Positions 40,453-50,868 of a DNA stretch of 64,000 nt are shown here, in pieces (the first letter of the stretch is position 1; every line of letters begins with the position of its first letter). Both the position numbers and the translations under genes were made by a program. The DNA is from Viridothelium virens (taxonomy: Eukaryota; Ascomycota; Dothideomycetes; Trypetheliales; Trypetheliaceae). A model generated the notes under the pieces. That model was given only the letters and a program-made list of their open reading frames with translations, made no database searches and was not told where the DNA came from. The DNA lies in NCBI GenBank assembly GCA_010094025.1, contig ML991824.1, positions 1 to 64,000 on the forward strand, in the 5' to 3' direction.

Positions 40453-40666
40453 TTTGGAAGAATCGTGACGTCCGAGAACCATGCACAAACAAATGCGGCT
40501 GTGAGTAGATATTGGTGGAGTGTGCTGTAGATCCATTAGGAGACTCACAAAGCTCGCACAGGCTAACGGCCAAGGTTCACCGTTACTGCCACCTCCGGCA
40601 AAACCTCTGCTAGCATTAAAATTCGCGTTCTTTACTAAATCTAGTATACGGGCATGACACTACCTC

Positions 40667-43645
40667 CTACCTCTCCTCCTCATCCTCCAACTCTTTCCTC
40701 TCTTCCTCCGGAATCCGATCCCTCAACCACGCCATCACACTCTCGGTCCCCCTCTCCAGGACCCTCCACCCCGGCACACGAAAGCGATTCCCACCCACCT
40801 CCAAACTCCTCAGTCCCGCGCCCCCAAACCCATCTTCTTCCTCCGTCCCTTTGCCCCTTCCCCTCTCGGCCCCCCACCACAGCAACCCGATCTTCGGGTC
40901 CAGCAGCTCCAGCGCATTATTACTCAGATTTGCGACGCGCAAACCGCGCAGGGCGTCGGCATCGAGCGGGCCAGAGAGCTGGTTATCTGAGGCGAGGAGG
41001 TGGGTGAGGGAGGGGAAGGAGGTGCGGAGTGGAGGGAGCGCGGCGGTGAGGAGGTTGGAGGAGAGATTGAGGGTGGTGAGGGAGGGGGCGACGACGTAGG
41101 TGGTTAGTGGGGTGAGGGAGGGGAGGCGGTTGGCGGAGAGGTTGAGCGTGTGCAGGTGGGGGAGGAGGAGTGGGGAGCAGAGGAGGTTGGAGGAGAGCTG
41201 GTTGTGGCTGAAGTTGAGGATGCGGAGGTTGGGGAGGAGGGAGAGTTGCGTGGGGAAGGTGGTGAAGGCGTTGTGGTTGAGGGAGAGGTGGCGGATGTCT
41301 TCGGCGGGAGGGAAGGAATGGAAGATGTCGTCGAGGGAAGAGAGGGAGCGGGCGGATAGGTCGAGGACGCCTCCGGTTTTGAGCGCCAGATGTCCTGATG
41401 GAGAGTCTGTTGCGGCAGATCCGCCGAGCAAGTCTGCTTTCACCTCCTCGTGAACGGCTTGCTGAGACGAGGGCTCGATTCTCAATCGTAGGTCTTGCTT
41501 CACATCCTCAGTGTTCATGCTGAGAAATTTCCTCTCTCTGATGGGATTTGCCGCAACCTTCAAGATAGTCAGGCTATCCATGAGACCGATTCGAGCATCA
41601 AGGTGGCGTAGGTCATTTCCGGTGAAATCCAGGTTCTTTATGTTTTCCAGGCTTGTGAGCCCTTCTGGAAGATTGGAGATTGTGTTGTCTTCTGCTAGGA
41701 GGCTACGAAGTTCTGCCCAAGTAGAGACGTCGGGTAAAGTAGTAATTCGATTAAAGGAGATGTCCAACATTTGCAACGATGGAAGCGAAAGCTCCCCCGA
41801 ATCGATTGAGGCGAGACCATTACTAGAGATATCCAATTTTTGCAGTTTTGGCATTGAAGTAATATGTGCTGGAAACAGTGCGCCATCTAACTTGTTTTTC
41901 CTTGCCGAGAGATCTACAAGCGGCAAATGCACGAGTGCGTCGAGTGGTAGCATATCTAGATTATTTTCAGCCAGGTGCAATACGCGAAGGTTGATCAATT
42001 CTCGAAGGGTGTCTGGTAAGCTCGAAAGTCTGTTATCTTGTAGCTCGAGGATCTCTAGGTTTTCGAGCCGTCCTATAGAAGAAGCGAGTGCGCCTTCAAA
42101 CTTGTTGTGCGCTAGCTTGAGTTCACGAAGACTTCGGACATGGGTAATCACTTCAAGAGCGTCATTTTGAAGCCTGTTGTACGAGAGATTGAGCGTAGTG
42201 AGTCGCTCGAGTCTTCTCAGCCCTAGCGGTAGAGAATGTAGTAGATTTCTATGCATATCCAACAGCTCGAGCCCTCCGAATTGAGGGCCTTTACCATCTT
42301 CGTCATTGGCGATGTCTTCCGTGGCGATATCAGGGAAGAACGAATCAGGGAACTCTTCAATCTCATTATCAGCAGCGATGAACCGGGTCAGATCTACGGA
42401 TTCGCTCCATGCAGCATTGCTATCGGGGTCGTAGTCGTACATTGAGAGCACCGCATCTGGGACCGCCTGCAAGCCCATGGCAGCAAGGTTAAGTCGGCCC
42501 TCACCGCGGCCAACATTGATACGCTTCTTGAGTACTTGCTCGTTGTTCGAAGGGAGTTGATTGAACGGATCTTCATGCACACCAAAATCGTTCTGGCCAT
42601 CCAGTTGATCATTTTGTGTTTTGAGTGACGCGCTTCGAGCAGCTTTTGCCTTTGCTATCTGTTCCCGTAGTGCGGCAGATCCTCTTGGCGATGCAGGCTT
42701 TTCTCTAGATTTCGAAGACCCCTCGTTCTTGAAGACATCGCCAAGGGCCGGCTTCGGCTTTGGTGACCGTGTCGCGACTGTATGATTACCAGTGAATCTT
42801 GGACCTACCCGAGTTTGCGTACCTTTGACTGGCGTTTGGTGCGGGCCTTTGATACTTGCCATAGCCGAAGTTCCGGAGAGCCTCACGCTTGGCGAATTTG
42901 TCGTTTCTACAGCGCTCACACTCCGTTTCGAGGGGGTTTGCACATTCTTGGAGTTGGCCGGCCTGGCTGGTGTAGTCACCCTTTTGGTAGGAGACGCTGG
43001 CCGAGAGAAGGAGTGCATACCCTCTCTAGTACTCGGTCGCCGGTTGGCCATGGATGAAACAGGTCGTCGATTGCTCATAGACGAGGTTGGCCGCGAAGAG
43101 GACTCAGCAGGGCTCGAGGGAGAAAAGAATCCGGACCGCCGCCTTGAGGCTCCGGGGGTCGGCGGCAGATTCGAAAGTGTTTCCATGGTCCTATCCGAAA
43201 GCGATGGCCGGGGATGTCGAGCTTTTGGTGTCGGGACTGGGGTTTCCTCGGAGAAGTCATCTTCCCTCGCTTGGGTGGGCTGCGTAGAAGATTCATGGTC
43301 ATCCGACTGGAGGAGGGTTGGATGGACTGATTCATTAATTGCACGTGCAAAGTTTTCCTGCGCGTCGTTGTCTTTTAGTGGCCTCTCGGGATCACTGTCC
43401 AACCTTGTCTGCGCCCCAGACCTGAGGATTGAGTCTTGGAGCGAACGGATCTTGGATGTATTTGATGTGGCTGAAGCGGGCACAGGTCGTGACCTTCCAC
43501 CTCTTAGTGAGGGTAGAGCAGAAGTACTTGCACTACTCTTTTGCGAATGCGTAGCACTAATCTGAGAAGACTTCGGAACTGGGAGACGTGACAGTCTGGG
43601 TATGCCCGACGATTTTGCAGGGGGAGGAGGCGGATCCATCGCCAT
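40667..43645 (-). CDS. Leucine-rich-repeat protein (LRRC40-like)
   Basis: A single exon of 992 codons (a second ATG at 43639 is possible). Residues 1-~360 are disordered and rich in Ser, Pro and Arg with likely kinase and SH3-type sites (NRRPVSS repeated). From ~380 on come about 20 leucine-rich repeats of the LxxLxLxxNxLxxLP kind (LELLDMHRNLLHSLPLGLRR; NLEILELQDNRLSSLPDTLR; LQMLDISFNRITTLPDVSTW), with an interruption of ~60 residues near 700 and a second LRR block to the end. Pezizomycotina carry one such gene; its function is not established. LRRs imply a scaffold or signalling role (inference). Confidence 0.85.
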   Translation of the reverse strand: MAMDPPPPPAKSSGIPRLSRLPVPKSSQISATHSQKSSASTSALPSLRGGRSRPVPASATSNTSKIRSLQDSILRSGAQTRLDSDPERPLKDNDAQENFARAINESVHPTLLQSDDHESSTQPTQAREDDFSEETPVPTPKARHPRPSLSDRTMETLSNLPPTPGASRRRSGFFSPSSPAESSSRPTSSMSNRRPVSSMANRRPSTREGMHSFSRPASPTKRVTTPARPANSKNVQTPSKRSVSAVETTNSPSVRLSGTSAMASIKGPHQTPVKGTQTRVGPRFTGNHTVATRSPKPKPALGDVFKNEGSSKSREKPASPRGSAALREQIAKAKAARSASLKTQNDQLDGQNDFGVHEDPFNQLPSNNEQVLKKRINVGRGEGRLNLAAMGLQAVPDAVLSMYDYDPDSNAAWSESVDLTRFIAADNEIEEFPDSFFPDIATEDIANDEDGKGPQFGGLELLDMHRNLLHSLPLGLRRLERLTTLNLSYNRLQNDALEVITHVRSLRELKLAHNKFEGALASSIGRLENLEILELQDNRLSSLPDTLRELINLRVLHLAENNLDMLPLDALVHLPLVDLSARKNKLDGALFPAHITSMPKLQKLDISSNGLASIDSGELSLPSLQMLDISFNRITTLPDVSTWAELRSLLAEDNTISNLPEGLTSLENIKNLDFTGNDLRHLDARIGLMDSLTILKVAANPIRERKFLSMNTEDVKQDLRLRIEPSSQQAVHEEVKADLLGGSAATDSPSGHLALKTGGVLDLSARSLSSLDDIFHSFPPAEDIRHLSLNHNAFTTFPTQLSLLPNLRILNFSHNQLSSNLLCSPLLLPHLHTLNLSANRLPSLTPLTTYVVAPSLTTLNLSSNLLTAALPPLRTSFPSLTHLLASDNQLSGPLDADALRGLRVANLSNNALELLDPKIGLLWWGAERGRGKGTEEEDGFGGAGLRSLEVGGNRFRVPGWRVLERGTESVMAWLRDRIPEEERKELEDEEER

Positions 43646-44197
43646 CTGTCGTCAAAGGTTCCTCTATCGCTGAGCAAAGGGGGCCGTTTCTATGGATGCT
43701 GTGGTCACGATGTCCTATGCTGGACGACGGCGTGGACATAGGTACGTAGGATAGACAGCGTAAACAAGAAGTACTGAATCGTAACTCGGCTAGACATGCA
43801 TGGCCACTCTCCAATAGGAAAGATCAGCACTTGGATGTGGCTTTGGCTTTGGGCGACCACCATTGCGACCGACGCACGCGACCCCAGCCCCACGTCTCCC
43901 GCGAGTGGGAATACCGTACTTGTTGGCTTCTCAGACCAGATTTTGGGCCAGGTGTGCTTTGCACACAACCACAAGCTAATAAACTGGGAGGTATCCAACA
44001 TGTTGTTCACCTCTACTCTCTTTCACTTTCGTCTTCTCTTTTCAATCACCAACCTGTATGCACCTTCAAAAGAGGTGCTATCAAGACTCGCGGCGTATTC
44101 ACCTACTCCTTTCTTCCACTGATGAGCTAGTCCTATTGCTCCGCATCATGCATCTGTAGTCGATCGTGCAGATAATAACTGAGGCTCCGCTCTCGGC
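43646..44197. promoter_or_regulatory. Divergent promoter, LRR protein / TDT transporter
   Basis: About 550 bp shared between opposite starts. Plus-strand frames here (43796-44130) have no domain. No clear factor site was recognised. Confidence 0.4.
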
Positions 44198-45972
44198 ATG
44201 GCTTCTGAGAAGGAGTCCGCAATCGACGGAAATGCCGGCAACATAGTGCCCTCTATCAACCTTTTTCCTACGGAGTCTAATGGCCCCACTACCAGCCCAA
44301 CCCACCATCGCGGCATCAACGGCGCGCGACCCGGACCATTAGGGTTATCAGCACCGCTGCGAGCGTCAACCTTTCCCGGCACTCCACCGAGAAGTGGACA
44401 ACCACCCCCGGAGACGATGAACCTTAACTTCAAGAAAAGGATAAGGCATTTCACGTGGAATGTAGGCCTTCGCACTGATTCATGTAGGAGTAATGACAGT
44501 CAAGACTGATTCAGGCTTTCCTCTAGTGGTTCGCGATGACAATGGCAACGGGAGGTATAGCCAATGTCCTGTATACAGGTCAGTTCTGAGGATCTTCACA
44601 TCGTTGGTTCAGCAGTGTCCGCTGCTCAAGGAGTGATCACAGAAATGTTGATATCTAACAATTTATCGTAGTTCCCTTCCGATTTCATGGCCTATACACT
44701 ATCGGCCTTTTATTCTTCTTCTTGAACATAGTTCTCTTCATCTTTAACTTTGTTATGATATCCTTCCGGTTTTGGTACTATCCTGCCACATTTCGTACAT
44801 CTTTCCTACATCCCACCGAGTCTCTTTTTATACCCGCTTTTGTGATCAGTATAGGCACCATTCTCATCAATATTTCGGAGTATGGTTTGACTGGTCACAA
44901 GGCTGGAGAATGGCTCCACCAGACCATGACCGTTTTGTTCTGGATCTTCTGCGCCCTTGCTATTAGCTTCTCAGCTGTTATATACTTAATAGTGTATGTT
45001 GTTCTGGTTCAAGCATCAGCTAGGAAAGCATGAGTTTTGGCTGACGCACGCTCACCAAGATGGTCAACACAGACCTTCACCATCTCCCAGATGACGCCCA
45101 TCTGGATTTTTCCTGCGTACCCACTCCTCGTCGTAGGACCACACGCTGGTGTTCTCGCCTCCAAAGTAAGCAACCATCGCGCCCTCGACATCCTCATCGG
45201 CGGCTTCACCATCCAGGGCATTGGCTTCATGGTCACTCTCATGATCTACGCCGCATTCATCTACCGCCTCATGACTCAAAAGCTGCCCAAGGAATCGCTG
45301 CGTCCTGGTATGTTCATCAGCGTCGGTCCATCCGGCTTCACAATCTCCGCAATCGTGAATATGGCCGAGGCTCTTCCAAAGGTCATTCCTCCTGGTTTCA
45401 TGGGGAACGGAGAGCTTTGTGGCATGGTCAGCATGATCATTGGAAATTGGGTCGGGGTATGGTTATGGGGGCTAGCACTGTGGTTCTTCATCGTGTCAGT
45501 GGGAGCCCACGCAAGCTGCGTTGCCCATGGTCGAATGAACTTCTCCATGACATGGTATAGTTTCGTCTTCCCGAATACTGCCTTGGTCACGGCAACTTTT
45601 GCAGTTGCGAAGGCACTGGATAATCAGGCCATTCGAATTTTTGGGTGCGTGTTGACCTGCCTGTTGATCTTGACCTGGTTGCTTGTCTTTTCAATGATGA
45701 TCAGGGCAGTCCTGACGAAGCAGATACTGTGGCCACAAAAGCAGGAGGACAGGGACGAAGGTGGTTGGAAGACGACACTTGGACAGGGACAAAGCCGTGT
45801 GGAGAAGAAGTTGATGAAAGAAGGAGAAATAGAACCGCCAAGGTCTCCTGACTTGGAATTTGGAATCCAGGATTCGGACAGTACATCGAATGTCCCGCCG
45901 CATACCCCAGCGATGCCGGAAGAGCGGGACCATGTGCACTTTCCATTTCCTGGAAGAGTCACAGTCGAATAA
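44198..45972 (+). CDS. TDT-family transporter (Mae1 malate / SSU1 sulfite type, SLAC1 fold)
   Basis: Four exons: 44198-44461, 44527-44578, 44672-44993 and 45060-45972 (516 residues). The N-terminal ~88 residues are hydrophilic, then FKKRIRHFTWNWFAMTMATG starts the first membrane helix, with the family's conserved TWNWF/MxTGG. About ten hydrophobic helices follow (GLYTIGLLFFFLNIVLFIFN; FWIFCALAISFSAVIYLIVW; MVTLMIYAAFIYRLMT; VGVWLWGLALWFFIVSVG; CVLTCLLILTWLLVFSMMIR). PSGFTISAIVNMAEALPKVI is typical of the pore region of fungal members. The C-terminal tail is charged and disordered. These proteins sit in the plasma membrane and move C4-dicarboxylates or sulfite; the substrate cannot be told from sequence alone. 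Confidence 0.9.
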
Positions 45973-48862
45973 TATTTGATCTGGCATTTTGGCATTTGCA
46001 TGGCACTTTCGCGGAGTAGGGTCTTGCTTCAGTTGGTAGTGAGCTTAGCATTTTCTCGCTATTGGCATTTTTTGGATTTCAAGACCATGCGAGAGAAGCA
46101 ATGTGACTTTTCGGCCTCCACAGGCTTACTTTTTCCATCAAGCTCGTGTCAGGATCATTGTCACGTCTCAATCCAAATGACATCCCCGCCCACTTCGGTC
46201 GGCGGCATGCCTCTTTGCTCAGTATCCAACTTATGCCTTCCTCTACGGGCAAATATTTCTTCCTCTAATTTATTTGTTCTTCCACCTCGCGAATGGGCTC
46301 TTCGCATCTGGTCTTAGCTGGATCCCCATCTTCGTTCTTTTGCTTTGCTATTTGCCATCCAATTCCTGATCTCGCTGTTACGAGGAGATCACTGAAACAC
46401 GACGAGCTTCCTAGAACGAATGTCGTGCGTGATCGCAATGCGGGAGGAATTGCTAGAGGATGTTAGTAGCGACCGAGGAAGTAGCACCTGGACCGCCAAT
46501 ATTGCTACTACCGCTGTCACTACCTGCGCCATTCTTTTCACCTACCTAATACATTGACCTCCCGGGCACATGTTGCAAGTGCCACGGATAATCCTGCTTG
46601 TCTGTCCTTTTGAGTAACTGGGTCATCGCGGAGTCGTCTCAGAACGCGAGAAACATTGTCGGAGGAGGCGACCGCCAGCCGGCCGGAAGGCAGTGTATGT
46701 GTAGCTTGTGAACGGAGAAAGTGCTGAAAAGGGACGAATGAATTCAGTGTGGCAACCTCCTCATTACAAATTTAACTAGATAGGCTTGACAAGAAAAGTT
46801 AGGATGTGTGGTGATCCTTTCGGATAGATTGGCAAAAGCAAAAAAACCAACTACAGAGATACGTCAAGATCGTGGTAATAGGCCATCACTAATACGGAAT
46901 GAAGTTAGTGCCCTACGGAAGGCTTGTATAGCAGAATTGCAGCCAACTTCAGAAAAGTAGGCAGCGATTGCGCAAAGAATGTTCGGCGTATCTCCTTGAC
47001 ATACTCGGGCGTTTCTAGGCTTGACAATGGGTCAAGCATGCGAAAGAGAAATTCCCGAGCGATTTGACGTTGAAGATCTGTAGAGTGCACTATTCCCCAT
47101 TAGCTTTTACTGAAGGAACACTCTTTCACGCGTCTTGATGGCTATGGCGTAAGGGCCATTGTTTGAACCATGCCGTCTGCAATGGGTTGGAATGAGTGTT
47201 TGGCTCTATGACTGGATGCTTTTCCCATAAGTTGTACCACCCAAGCGCGGCAATGGCCAGCATAGGATTTGGTGGATGGCCTCAGGCGTTAGCAGATCTT
47301 TGGGAAGTGCTACGAAGGAGTGCTGATAATTTGCCTGTTCAAGACTATGCGAGTTCACGGAGGGTTTCCCTATCCAAGGGACCTTGTGGATATGTCTTCC
47401 GTACTACGTAAGCCAGCGTTCGTGGCCTGATAAAGTTCCCTGAGCGGCCAGGCCTGCTGGTCAATGATGAAGCAGAGGTTTCACCTGGTGAATCTTCAAT
47501 GGCCTGTTCGCGATAGCGAAAAAAGCATAATTTTAAGCGCTGCTCCTTTGTGATTCCGGATACTCGCGCTTGATTTTTTCTTCTCTCTGAAATCCTCGCA
47601 CCTATTGGCTACTCTTCGTGGTGAGTCTTAGAAAAAGCGATGGGGCCGTATCGTAGTCAAGTCCCCCACCTTTCCCATGTCCGAACAGTTCGCTAGGTAT
47701 CCTCAAGATCATCTGGCCAACACCTTGAGATTATCCGGCCTCGTTCAATCTGTTGCTGTTCCTATGTCGTCACTCCGTTACCTAAGAAGGATGCATCTGT
47801 GAACTGGGAGGGTGGTATTGAGAGGGGCTGTTTGATCAATTTTCCTGGTTTGAGAAGAGTGGTGCATTAATGTTGCAGCTTTGGACTGCGAGTGGCCCTC
47901 TTTTTGATCTCATGATGGCAGGGACAGTGATAGCCCCGTAAATCCTCTCTTAAAGCTCCTTGATCCAGCACGATTCGGCCGAGGCTCATAGCTCATGGTC
48001 AGAAAGTGTGACGCTGAGGCTTGCTCCTAACAAGTTGGCTAGCTTCTTCACGATCTATGGTGGTACAGCTCCGCCACAGACACAGACACGATGGTGGTAC
48101 AGGCCATCTCGGCAGCATTGAGCCGTCGAACCGCCCCCAGTAATATTTACTACCTACCTAGTTAATTCCTCGACTGACTCTCGAACATCTGCACGGTCTG
48201 GGTTGATCAGAGAGATTAGCCGATGGGTTTCCCCGTGCCGAAGGCCGATCTCAAACGTTAGTGTCCCCACATTCGACTATGTACCACTGTAATTCTACTC
48301 CTGGTGCTCCCGCTACTCCCTGTTCCATCTCCTCCACTCTAGAATGTCTCCCTCTAGCCCAAAGAACTGAGCTGGATCAACAGTCGTCGCAGGAATCGCT
48401 CGGCCGAACACTTTCTTTCTTTCCCTCTTGTTACTGTCCGTGATTAGTTTCCTGGCTCCAGTTTTCAAGCCCCATCTCAATGCCTCAAGATGCCAATTGG
48501 AGGAACATTTGCCCCTCTGGCCACGCTCAAGGGAACGCCTGTCAAGACGGGGGCCTACCAGAGTTTAGCCACGCCGTGGGCCAGTGCCCGCTTCCATCAC
48601 CTTGCTCGTGGTCGTGAGCTGGTCAATCCCAAACTAGGCCTACGTAATCTTTAATTTGAATTCCATACACCTCTACAATAGCCTTGCCTCTGCCGGTCAC
48701 TTGTAGCAAGATGCCGGTAAGTTATAAAAGCTCACTCTGCCCAAAGGTAGGAAACGCCAAGCAACTCGTCTTCTCACTTCCCTGAACAAGTCACGATCAT
48801 ACTCAAAGAATAATACCTCTTGTCCTTCACGTCCTTTTCATCCGTGCTATCAATCACTCAAA
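45973..48862. other. 2.9 kb gene-poor stretch
   Basis: It holds the 3' flank of the transporter and, at its right end, the promoter of the expansin-like gene. The only gene-like signal is on the minus strand: two adjacent open frames, 47263-47126 (MLAIAALGWYNLWEKHPVIE) and 47090-46905 (EFLFRMLDPLSSLETPEYVK), that could be exons of a small or decayed gene. A direct repeat ATGGTGGTACAG lies near 48057-48105. No transposon ends, RNA genes or long frames are recognised. Confidence 0.45.
48723..48729 (+). promoter_or_regulatory. TATA box of the expansin-like gene
   Basis: TATAAAA lies 140 bp upstream of the ATG at 48863. Genes for secreted, regulated products often have such a box in ascomycetes, while the housekeeping genes of this window lack one. 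Confidence 0.65.
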
Positions 48863-49404
48863 ATGTTGACCAACGCTGTCCTTCTCCTCGCGACTGCCTT
48901 TGGCTTTGCTCAAGCTGCAACCTACAAAGCCTCTTTCACCGAGTATGGTTCTGGCGACCAGAACGGCTCTCCCAACTGCAACACCAATACCGTTGCCTGT
49001 GGTTTCTTCAGCGCCGTATGTCGTTCATGATCTCGTTCCTTTCTCTGCCATGCTAACAGCCATGTCAGAACACATTCCAAGCTGCTGTATCTCAAAACCT
49101 CTTTGGCGTTGGCCCCGGTGCTGGAGCGGGTCCAGCTTGCGGTACTTGCTACAAATTGACCGCTCAGACGGACTCCTCCGGGAACAAGCTCAGCAACGCG
49201 GGTAACAGCGTTACTGTTCAGGTCAACAACCTTTGCCCTGCCGACAGCAACCCCTTGTGCTCCCAGAGCGGACTCAGCGGTACCAATCAGTATGGCGCCA
49301 ATGTCAACTTCGATCTCTGCAAAGACGATGGCGCTGCCAATGCCCTCTTCGGGAGCTCTGGTGTCGGTCTCGCCGTTGGAACTGCTGAGGAGGTGTCCTG
49401 CTAG
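48863..49404 (+). CDS. Secreted expansin-like / RlpA-type double-psi beta-barrel protein
   Basis: Two exons, 48863-49015 and 49069-49404 (162 residues), with a 53 nt phase-0 intron (donor GTATGT, branch GCTAAC). Residues 1-18 form a signal peptide (LTNAVLLLATAFGFAQA). The mature protein is a single DPBB domain with six or more Cys: FTEYGSGDQNGSPNCNTNTV, then ACGFFSA joined to NTFQAAVSQNLFGVG, GPACGTCYKLTAQTD, VTVQVNNLCPADSNPLC and GTNQYGANVNFDLCKDDGAA. This is the fungal small expansin-like family related to plant expansin domain 1 and GH45. An Asp for hydrolysis is not evident, so wall loosening or binding rather than cleavage is likely. Extracellular. Confidence 0.9.
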
Positions 49405-49994
49405 ACGTCCGTATAAAGTGAAGGCGTCCGAGTGCCAACCTATCGAGTTAAGCAGCCTCAACAAATCCGTCGACCTTGAAGGGAAATTGTACATATTGTA
49501 GACATAACGGCCGGCGTCTGATATGTTTCTTTTGTATTAATAGTATTACAACAGGACAGGCAACTAAAAGCGGAAATTGTCCGCGTTCCGTTCCTTACAT
49601 TGACTGTCCATCGCTTCGAAGATCGTCAAACAGTCCCAAAGCTCTTGTGATGGCCGAAGGCCGGTGATGTAATGCGGTCCCCGTGATTCGAAAATTCACT
49701 ATAGGTACTCAGTGATTCAGATACCCAGCTTCTGCTTTAGTACTCGACCTTCTACTTTCTCTAAATTGGTTTTCCTGAGAGCAGAGTCGGACTCTCCTTG
49801 ATCAGCAGATCTGTTCCTGACATAATCAGATTCCAACGTAATCGCGTGAGCTTCCCTCCAATTATTTCTGACAACACATCGAGATCACTACGCATCACTT
49901 TGAGTATCTCTAGAGTTATAAATCACTCATTTGGATTTGTCGGTTCTCGCTTCACCATCGTTCTGAGCGACCTTTTCCGAATTCAGTGCGCGAT
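49405..49994. other. Intergenic, 0.6 kb
   Basis: 3' flank of the expansin-like gene and promoter of the next gene. Nothing recognised. Confidence 0.4.
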
Positions 49995-50714
49995 ATGGAC
50001 GTCTCGACCCTGAGCCCAGTCCAAACCCTTCATTTCTTCGACCTTCCGAGAGAACTTCGGGACGAGGTTTACGAATACGTCGCCGCACAAGAAGATATCG
50101 AAGATCGTGCCGATATGGTTTGCCAATTTGCGGGGACATGTCCCCAGGTCAAAACAGAGCTTTTTCGCGTGGTGCTCCGACTTAATGCAATGGTTTTCAA
50201 ATTCCCTTGGAGACGCGCTGTTTCCAAGAAACGGTCACAATACTTACCCTATCATTATGTCCAATTTCTGGCTCTCTTGGATCCCGAAGAAGAGGACGCG
50301 TTCCTGAGTCGTCCAGTCAAGATCTGTACCACGATTCCAGGCTTCATCAAAGATTCTCTTCCCACACAAATCGTGAAACTGCATGAGAATTGCAGAGTAG
50401 CGCCTCGGTTCATGATCGAATGTGGTACCGTTTCCAGCGCCGCAGAAACCAGCGGGCTTGGCCATCTGCACGTCGTGATGAAGAGGCGGAGCGGCGATAT
50501 TGTTCAGCTCGACCCGGAGAAAGCGAGGGAGATCACTCTCCTTTGTATGTACTTAACATACCGCGCCGGGAGGCTTCGGACGACAGGCTGGACAGCAGTC
50601 TGGGACATTGACCACGCCAATGGTGCTCTTGTCGTCACGGTCTTAATGGAAAGAGCGATCCACAACCGTAAGCTGGGCCTAGCGGATTTAGCTCGGTATC
50701 GTTTACGCGCTTAA
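49995..50714 (+). CDS. F-box-like hypothetical protein
   Basis: An intron-free frame of 239 codons from ATG 49995 (a GTG nine bases upstream is less likely). Residues 11-28 read QTLHFFDLPRELRDEVYEYV, the short F-box-like start ('LP-x-E-[LI]-R-[DN]-x-[VI]-Y-x-[YL]') seen in many fungal orphan proteins. No repeat domain follows. The rest is an all-alpha/beta stretch ending LMERAIHNRKLGLADLARYR. If the F-box works it would bind Skp1 and serve as an SCF substrate adaptor; this is inference. Neighbours give no hint. It converges with ATG11 (154 bp apart). Confidence 0.65.
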   Translation: MDVSTLSPVQTLHFFDLPRELRDEVYEYVAAQEDIEDRADMVCQFAGTCPQVKTELFRVVLRLNAMVFKFPWRRAVSKKRSQYLPYHYVQFLALLDPEEEDAFLSRPVKICTTIPGFIKDSLPTQIVKLHENCRVAPRFMIECGTVSSAAETSGLGHLHVVMKRRSGDIVQLDPEKAREITLLCMYLTYRAGRLRTTGWTAVWDIDHANGALVVTVLMERAIHNRKLGLADLARYRLRA

Positions 50715-50868
50715 ACGTTGTCGAGTGTCTCGGTACACTCAATGCTTAAGGTCTTGCTGGAGCCCTCCAGAGTTGCACAAAGCTGGAACAGAACTGTTGC
50801 ACAATTTGCTGCAGATTCTTATTTTATACTTTAGTTAACACGAGTCCTAATATCAAACCCAGTCGACC

